From contig VAWY01000212.1 of the NCBI GenBank assembly GCA_005888335.1, positions 1 to 13,788 of the forward strand: a DNA stretch of 13,788 nt, given 5' to 3'. Numbering within the stretch: the stretch's first letter is position 1; each line of letters starts with the position of its first letter. The DNA is from Actinomycetota bacterium. Its GTDB lineage: Bacteria > Actinomycetota > Thermoleophilia > Solirubrobacterales > Solirubrobacteraceae. Below are positions 1-5,584 of this stretch, piece after piece. A model generated the notes under the pieces. That model did no database searches. It saw nothing but the letters and a program-made list of their open reading frames with translations, and was not told where the DNA came from. The position numbers and the translations under genes were made by a program.

Positions 1-490
1 CGACCCCGTCGTCGTCAAGCCCGCCGACCCGGGCAACGCGAGCGCGGGACCCTCGCAGTCGTCGTCGACGAGCCCGAGCTCGACCAACATCACCCTCAAC
101 GTCCCCAGCGGCCAGAACGCAAGCTCGCCGGCGGCCGCGCCCAGCAGCGGCCAGAGCGGCCACCACGCGGCCGCGACCGACGACGCGACCGACGAGGTCG
201 GGCCGCGGATGGGCATGGTCTTCCGCGGCCTCGACAGCGCGCTGAAGGTCCGCGTGCGCTGCCCCGGCGACGAGCAGTCGTGCACCGGGCGCGTCGCCGT
301 CCGCCTCAACAACAGCACGCTCAACTCGGCGCGCTTCGACCTCGACGGCGGCCAGTCGCGCCTGCTGTCGATCGACCTCACCCGCGCCCAGCGGCGCCAG
401 CTGCGCCGCGCCGGCGTCGTCTACCTCAAGGCGACCGCCACCGACGCCGCCGGCAACCGCCAGGTCCGCGAGCTGAGCTTCCAGCTCTAA
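1..490 (+). CDS. C-terminal part of a secreted or surface protein with Ser/Ala-rich linker and Ig-like end domain (5' truncated)
   Basis: The reading frame is open from the left edge (first full codon at base 2) to a TAA at 488-490, so the start lies outside the window. The first ~65 visible residues are low complexity, rich in Ser, Ala, Pro, Gly, Asn and Asp, as in a flexible extracellular linker. The last ~90 residues look like a compact beta domain. They contain two Cys close together (RCPGDEQSC), alternating hydrophobic strands and a final strand pattern (YLKATATDAAGNRQVRELSF) resembling bacterial Ig-like or fibronectin-type domains. An ATG at 209 lies in frame but would start mid-protein with no ribosome site, so it is probably internal. 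No catalytic motif is visible. Secretion is inferred from composition and the Cys pair, because the signal peptide would be off-window. A hairpin follows the stop at once. The precise family is not recognised. Confidence 0.7.
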   Translation, partial: DPVVVKPADPGNASAGPSQSSSTSPSSTNITLNVPSGQNASSPAAAPSSGQSGHHAAATDDATDEVGPRMGMVFRGLDSALKVRVRCPGDEQSCTGRVAVRLNNSTLNSARFDLDGGQSRLLSIDLTRAQRRQLRRAGVVYLKATATDAAGNRQVRELSFQL

Positions 491-513
491 ACGACCGGCA
501 CCCGCCACCGCCC

Positions 514-544
514 GAGCCCGGCGAGCCTCGCGCTCGCCGGGCTC
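514..544. terminator. Bidirectional hairpin between convergent genes
   Basis: A perfect 13-bp inverted repeat, GAGCCCGGCGAGC (514-526) and GCTCGCCGGGCTC (532-544), encloses a 5-nt loop. It sits in the 64-bp gap between two convergent stop codons (490 on +, 555 on -), where one shared terminator is expected. No T-run follows on either strand, which is common in GC-rich actinobacteria. The termination role is therefore inferred from the stem and its position. Confidence 0.7.
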
Positions 545-554
545 GCGCGCGTGG

Positions 555-1409
555 TCAGGAGAACACCGGCAGCTCGCGCCCTGGGAAGATCTCGGGCAGG
601 CCGTCCGAGACGCGGTCGGTGAAGCGCGCGGGGCGCTTCTCCAGGAACGACGTCACGCCCTCGCGCGCGTCGTCGGACTGGCCGCGGGCGAACATCGCAC
701 GCGAGTCCGCGCGATGGGCGTCCATCGGGTGAGCCGCGCCGAGCATCGTCCACAGCATCCGGCGCGCCAGCGCGACCGAGACGGGCGCCGCGTTGTCGGC
801 GATCTCGCGCGCCAGCGAGCGCGCCGCGTCGAGCAGATGGTCCGGCGCGTACACACTGCGGACGAGGCCGCCGGCGCGCGCCTCCTCGGCGCTGAAGACG
901 CGGCCGGTGGCCACCCACTCCATCGCCTGGCTGATGCCGACCAGCCGCGGCAGGAACCAGCTCGAGCACGCCTCGGGGACGATCCCGCGGCGGGTGAAGA
1001 CGAAGCCGATCTTCGCGCCCTCGGCCGCCAGCCGGATGTCCATCGGCAGCGTCATCGTGATGCCCACGCCGACCGCGGGGCCGTTGATCGCCGCGATGAC
1101 CGGCTTGGTCGACTCGTAGATGCGCAGCGACACGCGCCCGCCGCCGTCGCGCGGCACGGCGTTCTCCTCCGCGCGACCGCGCCAGTCGAACGTGCCGCCG
1201 CCGAGCGCGAGGTCGGCGCCGGCGCAGAAGCCGCGCCCGGCGCCGGTGACGATGACCGCGTGCACGTCGTCGTCGCCGTCGGCGCGGTCGAACGCCTCGA
1301 GCAGCTCGCTCATCATCGTGTTGGTGAACGCGTTCAGCCGGTCGGGGCGGTTCAGCGTGATGGTCAGGACGCCGTCGTCGACGTCGTACAGGATCTCCTC
1401 GAAGGGCAT
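555..1409 (-). CDS. Crotonase-superfamily protein (enoyl-CoA hydratase/isomerase family)
   Basis: 284 residues, starting at the ATG at 1409. A strong ribosome site (GGGGGAGG, 1419-1426) lies 9 nt upstream, which favours this start over an in-frame ATG 27 bases further up. The crotonase fold is clear. The oxyanion-hole segment GFCAGADLA is at residues 60-68 (AGAD 63-66), and the second oxyanion segment AAINGPAVGVG is at 106-116. A typical VATGRVFSAEEARAGGLV helix-turn follows, then a C-terminal trimerisation-type helix region. Such enzymes act on acyl-CoA thioesters in the cytoplasm, in beta-oxidation or related breakdown. By my motif alignment the two Glu of classical hydratases are replaced by Thr118 and Phe138, while an acidic Glu146 (IVPEACSS) sits where dienoyl-CoA isomerases and PaaG-type isomerases carry Asp. 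Isomerase-like or other chemistry is therefore as likely as hydration. It is transcribed away from the duplicated region and appears to be monocistronic. Confidence 0.88.
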   Translation of the reverse strand: MPFEEILYDVDDGVLTITLNRPDRLNAFTNTMMSELLEAFDRADGDDDVHAVIVTGAGRGFCAGADLALGGGTFDWRGRAEENAVPRDGGGRVSLRIYESTKPVIAAINGPAVGVGITMTLPMDIRLAAEGAKIGFVFTRRGIVPEACSSWFLPRLVGISQAMEWVATGRVFSAEEARAGGLVRSVYAPDHLLDAARSLAREIADNAAPVSVALARRMLWTMLGAAHPMDAHRADSRAMFARGQSDDAREGVTSFLEKRPARFTDRVSDGLPEIFPGRELPVFS

Positions 1410-1418
1410 GGCAAGGAT

Positions 1419-1426
1419 CCTCCCCC
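1419..1426 (-). promoter_or_regulatory. Ribosome binding site of the crotonase gene
   Basis: GGGGGAGG on the minus strand, 9 nt before the ATG at 1409. It selects that ATG over the upstream in-frame ATG at 1436, which would place this site inside the coding region. Confidence 0.75.
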
Positions 1427-1513
1427 AAGTCGCCACGGATGGCGACCATCCGCGCGAAGCGGCCGAGCCGCGAAGCGGCCAAGCCGCTTCGCGCTGGCGA
1501 CCGGACGTCGCCG

Positions 1514-1542
1514 TTGACCAGTGCCATCCTCCGGTCTACGGT
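1514..1542 (+). promoter_or_regulatory. Upstream copy of a sigma-70-type promoter
   Basis: TTGACC (1514-1519), a 17-bp spacer and TACGGT (1537-1542) fit the housekeeping -35/-10 pattern well. A start near 1549 would transcribe through repeat copy 2 into the operon at 1710. Its sequence matches the downstream promoter except for one spacer base. Confidence 0.55.
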
Positions 1543-1650
1543 CTCTGGCGACCGGAAGTCGCCAAGTCGCCACGGATGGCGACCGTCCGCGCGAAGCGGC
1601 CGAGCCGCGAAGCGGCCAAGCCGCTTCGCGCTGGCGACCGGAAGTCGCCG

Positions 1651-1679
1651 TTGACCAGTGTCATCCTCCGGTCTACGGT
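1651..1679 (+). promoter_or_regulatory. Downstream copy of the sigma-70-type promoter for the stress-protein operon
   Basis: TTGACC (1651-1656), a 17-bp spacer and TACGGT (1674-1679). The predicted start near 1686 leaves a ~24-nt leader carrying AGGAGGT before the GTG at 1710. This is a compact and convincing arrangement, and the main promoter is most likely here. Confidence 0.68.
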
Positions 1680-1697
1680 CTGGGCCATCGAACCATC

Positions 1698-1704
1698 AGG
1701 AGGT
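1698..1704 (+). promoter_or_regulatory. Ribosome binding site deciding the GTG start at 1710
   Basis: AGGAGGT, 5 nt before GTG 1710. The frame is open upstream through the repeat to an ATG at 1521, but this site, the promoter at 1651-1679 and the noncoding character of the repeat all place the start at 1710. Confidence 0.8.
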
Positions 1705-1709
1705 CAAGC

Positions 1710-2375
1710 GTGCGCGTGCCGGTGAAGTCCGAGGCCGATGCCTTCTATCTCGCGATCGGCGGGGCGATCCTCCTCCTCGTCTGCGTGGTCCTCGGAGCGG
1801 TGGTCGCTCCGCTCGTCGGCGTCGCGGTGCTCGCAGGCGTCGTGCTCGGCGCGATCGGGTGGGAATTCCTGACGAAGGACCCCGCGGCGCCCCAGCCGCT
1901 CAGCGACGCGCTGGCCGCCGGCCGCCGTGGTGCCAAGCCGAAGCGCCGGGTGCTCGTCATCGCCAACGAGACCGTGGGCGGCCGCGAGCTGCGTGACGAG
2001 ATCCTGCGCCGCGGCTCGGCCGACGTCGAGCTGCGCGTCGTCGCGCCGGTCCTCCCCTCGCGCGCGCACTACGTCGCCTCGGACATCGACGGCGAGCTGG
2101 CCGAGGCGCGCAAGCGACTGGGCGCGACGCTGTCCTGGGCGGCCGAGCACGGCTTCGAGGCCACCGGGCGGGTGGGCGACATGACGCCGCTGGTCGCCAT
2201 CGAGGACGAGCTGCGCAGCGGCGGCGCCGACGAGGTGATCATCTCCACGCACGTCGCGCGCCGCTCGCGCTGGCTGGAGTCCGGACTCGTCGAGCGTGCG
2301 CGCGAGGAGCTCGACATCCCGGTCACGCACGTCGTCGTCGACCTCGCCAACCAGCAGGTGCAGATCGGGTCCTAG
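1710..2375 (+). CDS. Membrane-anchored universal-stress-like domain protein
   Basis: 221 residues from a GTG start with an AGGAGGT ribosome site. The N-terminus has two closely spaced hydrophobic segments (about residues 11-33 and 35-51), a likely membrane hairpin. A charged linker follows, then a soluble alpha/beta domain (about 79-212) with the layout of the universal stress protein fold. It opens with a beta strand (RRVLVIANETVGG), continues through a long helix and the segment GRVGDMTPLVAIEDELRSGG, and ends with the strand ADEVIISTHVARRSRWLE and a closing strand PVTHVVVDL. Related domains in actinobacteria are mostly annotated as hypothetical or stress-related. No clear Gly-rich ATP loop of ATP-binding family members is seen, so nucleotide binding is uncertain. 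It is the first gene of a two-gene operon with the PH-domain protein, sharing one base at the stop/start. Expression should follow the duplicated promoter upstream. The role is unknown; cytoplasmic-face sensing or scaffolding at the membrane is inference. Confidence 0.8.
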   Translation: MRVPVKSEADAFYLAIGGAILLLVCVVLGAVVAPLVGVAVLAGVVLGAIGWEFLTKDPAAPQPLSDALAAGRRGAKPKRRVLVIANETVGGRELRDEILRRGSADVELRVVAPVLPSRAHYVASDIDGELAEARKRLGATLSWAAEHGFEATGRVGDMTPLVAIEDELRSGGADEVIISTHVARRSRWLESGLVERAREELDIPVTHVVVDLANQQVQIGS

Positions 2376-2839
2376 TGGACCTCCACCCCGGCGAGCGCGT
2401 CGTCTTCGAGGGCCATCCCTCCTGGCGCGCGCTGCTGTCCGTCTACCTCGGCGGCGCGCTGGCCGCGCTGGCCGTCGCGGTCGTCGTCGCCCTGGCGGCG
2501 GCGATCGCGATCGGCGTCGCGGTCGGCGCCGCGCTCGTCGCGCTCGTGCTGATCGTCGGCTTCATCAAGCGGATGGCCACCCGCTACATGGTCAGCACGC
2601 AGCGGCTGTACATCCGCCGCGGCATCCTCTCCAGGCGCGTCCAGCAGACGCGGATCGACCGCGTCCAGAACGTCAACACCGACCAGTCGCTGATCGAGCG
2701 CATCCTGCGCGTCGGGACCGTCGACTTCGACACGGCGGGCAGCGAGGACAGCGACTTCAGCTTCGTCGGCATCGCCGATCCTGGCGGCGTCGTGGCCGCC
2801 GTCGACGCGGCGCAGCGCGAGGCGACCGCGGCCCGCTAG
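2375..2839 (+). CDS. Bacterial PH-domain (bPH2/YdbT-like) membrane protein
   Basis: 154 residues. It starts at a GTG whose G is the last base of the upstream TAG stop (TAGTG), so translation is probably coupled. No separate strong ribosome site is visible. The N-terminus DLHPGERVVFEGHPSW is the usual lead-in of bacterial PH (former DUF304) proteins. Two hydrophobic helices follow (about 20-42 and 44-64). The small beta domain contains YMVSTQRLYIRRGILSRR and VQQTRIDRVQNVNTDQSLIERILRVGTVDFDTAG, which match the core of that family (about residues 66-145). These proteins sit in the cytoplasmic membrane with the PH domain in the cytoplasm. Their molecular function is largely unknown, and lipid or partner binding is generally assumed. 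Pairing with a membrane-anchored stress-like protein suggests a joint envelope role. Confidence 0.88.
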   Translation: MDLHPGERVVFEGHPSWRALLSVYLGGALAALAVAVVVALAAAIAIGVAVGAALVALVLIVGFIKRMATRYMVSTQRLYIRRGILSRRVQQTRIDRVQNVNTDQSLIERILRVGTVDFDTAGSEDSDFSFVGIADPGGVVAAVDAAQREATAAR

Positions 2840-2854
2840 TGCTGCGTCAGGTGA

Positions 2855-2883
2855 CGTTCGCCCCGTCGCCGGCTGAGCGAACG
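2855..2883. terminator. Weak hairpin between convergent stops
   Basis: CGTTCGC (2855-2861) pairs with GCGAACG (2877-2883) around a 15-nt loop in the 57-bp gap between the stops at 2839 (+) and 2897 (-). The stem is short, the loop long and there is no T-run. Only its position supports a terminator role. Confidence 0.3.
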
Positions 2884-2896
2884 CCTCTGCCGGGGT

Positions 2897-3637
2897 CTAG
2901 CGCTTGCCGCGCGCCTGGCGCTCGAGCTCGCGCCCGAACGCGTCGTCGACGGCCTCGGTCATGGTGAGCTGGAAGACGGCCAGCAGCGACTCCGAGGCCA
3001 GCGGGCGCAGGCGCTCGAGCGCCTCGCGCACCTCGGGCCAGCGCTCCTCGGGCTGGCCGGCGTCGACGAAGGGCTTCCACACCTGCTCGAGGAAGAGCCG
3101 CACGAAGACCTTGGCGACGCCCTCTGCGTGGCGGCGCACCTTCTCGACCACGTCGAGCGCGAGCTCGGCCGGCAGCCCCAGCGCGGCGAGCTCCTCGCCC
3201 GCGCGCGCGAGCCGCGGGCTCAGCTCCTCGTAGCGCCCGTCGCCGAGCGGCCGCAGGAAGCCGAGGCGCTCGGCGCGCTGCAGCAGCTTGACGTCGGTGG
3301 ACCGCCAGCGCTCGGCGAGTTCGGCGGCCTCGACGATCTGCGGCTCCTCGTCCTCGAACGGCTCACGCAGGACGCGCGTGAAGCGCAGCAGCTCGGCACC
3401 CGAGCCCTGCTCGCCGAGCAGGCGGCGGATCGACTCGAGGTTGAAGCCCTCGCCCTGCAGCTCGCGGATCAGTTCGATGCGCGCGACGTGCTCGCTGCCG
3501 TAGTAGCCGGTGCGCCCCCGCACCTCGGGCGGCGGCAGCAGGCCGCGCGACTGGTGCGCGCGGATGTTGCGCACGGTCATCCCCGTGCGGTGCGCGAGCT
3601 CGTCGATCGTCAGGTCGGCCTGCGTGACGTCAGTCAC
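2897..3637 (-). CDS. MerR-family transcriptional regulator
   Basis: 246 residues from a GTG at 3637. Residues ~9-30 (LTIDELAHRTGMTVRNIRAHQSRG) are the MerR winged helix-turn-helix, followed by the wing LLPPPEVRGRTGYYGSEHVARIELIRELQGEGFNLESIRRLLGE (about 33-76), which is nearly canonical. The remaining ~170 residues are predicted helical and contain no cysteine, so a Cys-based metal sensor of the classic MerR/CueR/ZntR type is unlikely. A small-molecule or protein signal is more plausible. No ribosome site precedes the GTG. Instead a TAATCT -10-like element ends 6 nt before it, which suggests a leaderless transcript. The gene diverges from the 617-residue membrane protein across a symmetric 51-bp region, the usual set-up for a regulator controlling itself and its neighbour. 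The target is inferred from this position. Confidence 0.9.
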   Translation of the reverse strand: MTDVTQADLTIDELAHRTGMTVRNIRAHQSRGLLPPPEVRGRTGYYGSEHVARIELIRELQGEGFNLESIRRLLGEQGSGAELLRFTRVLREPFEDEEPQIVEAAELAERWRSTDVKLLQRAERLGFLRPLGDGRYEELSPRLARAGEELAALGLPAELALDVVEKVRRHAEGVAKVFVRLFLEQVWKPFVDAGQPEERWPEVREALERLRPLASESLLAVFQLTMTEAVDDAFGRELERQARGKR

Positions 3638-3638
3638 G

Positions 3639-3687
3639 CTTCGAGATTACACGTTTGAATGTGACATGAATCAGTGTAACATCGAAG
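3639..3687. promoter_or_regulatory. Mirrored divergent promoter/operator of the MerR gene and the membrane-protein gene
   Basis: CTTCGAGATTACAC (3639-3652) and GTGTAACATCGAAG (3674-3687) form a 14-bp inverted repeat matching at 12 of 14 positions and centred on 3663. A second near-palindrome, ATGTGACAT (3659-3667), has the same centre. Each outer arm carries a -10-like element (TAACAT 3677-3682 on +; TAATCT 3649-3644 on -), then CGAAG plus one base, then the start codon. On the plus strand TTGAAT (3655-3660) with a 16-bp spacer serves as a possible -35; the minus strand has no good -35. The inner palindrome lies between -35 and -10 of the plus promoter, where MerR-family dimers bind. Confidence 0.62.
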
Positions 3688-3688
3688 T

Positions 3689-5542
3689 ATGCAACTTCCT
3701 TCCCTGCTCGCCGTTGCCGCAGCCAGCCAGCCCGCCGGCGGCGCCGCGATCGGCCAGGTCGTCATCGCGACCTCGTTCGCCACCGCCGCCACCGCCGGTC
3801 TGCTCTGGCTCATGACGTCCTACCGCTCCGGCCGCAACCGCGTCCTCGACCGCGCCGGCGCGTTCGCCGAGCGGGTCTCGGGGTTGCCTGCCTGGGCCGG
3901 CCTGCCCGCCGGCGTGGCCGCCGGGTCGCTCCTGGTCGCGCTGCTCGGCATGTACTGGGACATCTCCCTGCACATCGACAACGGCCGCGACCCGGGCCCG
4001 CTCGCCAACCCCGCGCACTACCTGATCCTCTTCGGCCTCTACGGGGTCTTCGCTTCCGGCTGCCTGGCCATCGCCCTGCCCAAGGACCGCCCCGGCCCGG
4101 CGGCCATCCGGATCCGCTCGGACTGGTACGCGCCCGTCGGCGGCCTGCTCATCGCCGCATGCGGCGCCTTCGCGCTGATCGGCTTCCCGCTCGACGACAT
4201 GTGGCACCGGCTCTTCGGCCAGGACGTCACGCTCTGGGGCCCGACGCACCTGATGCTCTTCGGGGGCGCCTCGATGACGCTGATCGGCCAGGCCGTGCTG
4301 CTGCAGGAGGGCATGCGCGCCCGGCGCGCGGCGCGCCGTGAGAGCGGCGGCGGCACCCGCGACCTCCCCCTGATCACCGCGGTCCGGCGGGTCGGCATGA
4401 TGGGCGGGCTGCTCATCGGCCTGTCGACCTTCCAGGGCGAGTTCGACTTCGGCGTCCCGCAGTTCCGCTTCATCTTCCAGCCGCTGCTGATCGCCCTCGC
4501 CGCCGGGTTCGCGCTGGTCACCGCGCGGCTGTGGATCGGCCGCGGCGGCGCGATCGCCGCGGCCGCGATGTTCCTCGTCGTGCGCGGGCTGATCAGCCTG
4601 ATCGTCGGTCCGGTGTTCGGCCAGACGACGCCCGCGCTCCCGCTGTACGTCGTCGAGGCGCTGTGCGTCGAGGGCGCGGCGCTGTTCCTGCTCGGGCGCC
4701 CGCTCGTCTTCGGCGCGGTCTCCGGGCTGCTGTGCGGCACGGTGGGCTTCGCCGCCGAGTGGCCGTGGACGCACCTCGTCTACCCGCTGCCCTGGAACGG
4801 CTCGCTGCTGCCCGAGGGCTTGATCTGCGCCGCCGTCGCCGGCACCGCCGGCGGGGCGCTGGGCGCGCTGCTCGGGCTCGGGCTGCGCGGCGAGCTTCCG
4901 TCGCCGCGCGTCGCCCGCGGCGTCGCTCTCGGCGCCGGGCTGGCCATCGCGGTCCTCGTCGCCAACGGCCTGGCCACCACGAGGCCGACCGGCGAGCGCG
5001 CGACGCTCACGGTCGCCCAGACGCAGGCGCCGCCCAAGCTCGCCGGGCGCGTGACCGCGCGCATTGAGCCGGCCTCCGCGGCGCACGACGCCGCGTGGCT
5101 GACCGTGACCGCCTGGCAGGGCGGCGGGCTTGTGGTCGACCGTATGAAGCGCTTCGGCGACGGCGTCTACCGCGGCACCAAGTCGATCCCGCTGTACGGC
5201 GACTGGAAGGCGACCCTGCGCCTGCAGGACGGCCGCCAGATCGCCGCCGTCCCCGTCTACATGCCCGAGGACGCCGCCATCCCCGCGAAGGAGATCCCCG
5301 CGCGCGCACACGTGACGCGCCCCTTCGTCCTGGACCGCGAGCTGCTGCAGCGCGAGCGCAAGAAGGACATCCCGACCTGGCTGTGGACCGCCGCGTGCCT
5401 GGTCGTGCTGACCCTCGGCCTCGGCTTCTTCGCCGCCCTCGCGAGCGGGGTCGCGCGGGTCGCCCGCCGCGATCCGCGACCGGCGGCGCAGCCGCCGCGA
5501 GCGCAGCGCGGCGTCACCGCGCGGACGCCCGCCACGGCCTAA
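3689..5542 (+). CDS. Polytopic membrane protein of unknown function with duplicated Asp/His motif and FixH/YtkA-like C-terminal domain
   Basis: 617 residues from ATG 3689. The -10 element TAACAT ends 6 nt upstream, so the mRNA is probably leaderless. About eleven hydrophobic segments lie between residues 21 and 427, then a soluble domain (about 428-560), one more membrane segment (563-588) and a basic, Pro/Ala-rich tail. Two polar stretches share a layout: D91-x3-H95-x3-G99-x-D101-x6-P108-x-H110 and D169-x3-H173-x3-G177-x-D179-x5-P185-x-H187, each ending in a hydrophobic segment with LFG. Further polar positions are EFDFGVP (251-257) and AEWPWTHLV (356-364). The soluble domain has the strand pattern GVYRGTKSIPLYGDW then LQDGRQIAAVPVYM, reminiscent of FixH/YtkA-like beta sandwiches, which often occur near copper or redox proteins. 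Metal or cofactor binding in the membrane is inference. I do not recognise a named family. The divergent MerR gene probably regulates it. Confidence 0.82.
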   Translation: MQLPSLLAVAAASQPAGGAAIGQVVIATSFATAATAGLLWLMTSYRSGRNRVLDRAGAFAERVSGLPAWAGLPAGVAAGSLLVALLGMYWDISLHIDNGRDPGPLANPAHYLILFGLYGVFASGCLAIALPKDRPGPAAIRIRSDWYAPVGGLLIAACGAFALIGFPLDDMWHRLFGQDVTLWGPTHLMLFGGASMTLIGQAVLLQEGMRARRAARRESGGGTRDLPLITAVRRVGMMGGLLIGLSTFQGEFDFGVPQFRFIFQPLLIALAAGFALVTARLWIGRGGAIAAAAMFLVVRGLISLIVGPVFGQTTPALPLYVVEALCVEGAALFLLGRPLVFGAVSGLLCGTVGFAAEWPWTHLVYPLPWNGSLLPEGLICAAVAGTAGGALGALLGLGLRGELPSPRVARGVALGAGLAIAVLVANGLATTRPTGERATLTVAQTQAPPKLAGRVTARIEPASAAHDAAWLTVTAWQGGGLVVDRMKRFGDGVYRGTKSIPLYGDWKATLRLQDGRQIAAVPVYMPEDAAIPAKEIPARAHVTRPFVLDRELLQRERKKDIPTWLWTAACLVVLTLGLGFFAALASGVARVARRDPRPAAQPPRAQRGVTARTPATA

Positions 5543-5550
5543 CTGACCAA

Positions 5551-5584
5551 CCTCGGGGCGTCAACGCGCGTTGACGTCCCGAGG
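5551..5584. repeat. 34-bp near-perfect palindrome abutting a start codon
   Basis: The 17-base halves 5551-5567 and 5568-5584 are reverse complements except at one pair (G5558/T5577, which could still pair as G-U in RNA). The perfect 18-bp core is 5559-5576 and includes GTCAACGCGCGTTGAC. It fills most of the 42-bp gap between the 617-residue gene's TAA and the ATG at 5585, and its last four bases (GAGG) touch that ATG. It may be an operator for the helix-turn-helix protein just downstream, a terminator for the gene upstream, or an RNA hairpin hiding the start. The sequence cannot decide between these. Confidence 0.85.

Larger units (their letters stand above)
1427..1681. repeat. Tandem duplication: two 118-bp copies, period 137 bp, plus a 19-bp partial copy
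   Basis: Copy 1 is 1427-1544 and copy 2 is 1564-1681. They differ at only three positions (A/G, C/A and C/T). The 19 bases between them (1545-1563) repeat an internal segment of the unit exactly (1631-1649). The join falls at a doubled 8-mer AAGTCGCC (1556-1563 and 1564-1571), which suggests unequal exchange or slippage at microhomology. Each copy holds a 7-bp hairpin with loop CGGA (1429-1446; 1566-1583). It also holds two direct CGCGAAGCGGC elements 16 bp apart; the second pairs with GCCGCTTCGCG in an 11-bp stem with loop CAA (1469-1493; 1606-1630). A promoter-like end closes the copy. The block fills the divergent gap between the crotonase gene and the stress-protein operon, and nothing coding is supported in 1410-1709. 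Confidence 0.95.

Noticed and set aside
1439..1654. Small open frame (71 codons) spanning the two repeat copies
   Set aside because: Its Arg/Ser/Ala-rich product simply reflects the repeat. There is no ribosome site, and hairpins and a promoter occupy the same bases.
1427..1681. Insertion sequence or MITE explanation for the tandem copies
   Set aside because: There are no terminal inverted repeats bounding each copy, no target-site duplication and no transposase. The AAGTCGCC junction fits unequal exchange better.
1521..1709. N-terminal extension of the stress-like protein back to an ATG at 1521
   Set aside because: It would run through repeat copy 2 and the promoter. AGGAGGT 5 nt before GTG 1710 gives a far better start.
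3671..5311. 546-codon minus-strand open frame antisense to the 617-residue membrane protein
   Set aside because: The translation is Gln/Arg/Asp/Gly-rich low complexity without motifs. The plus strand has clear membrane helices and a plausible promoter, so this is a GC shadow frame.
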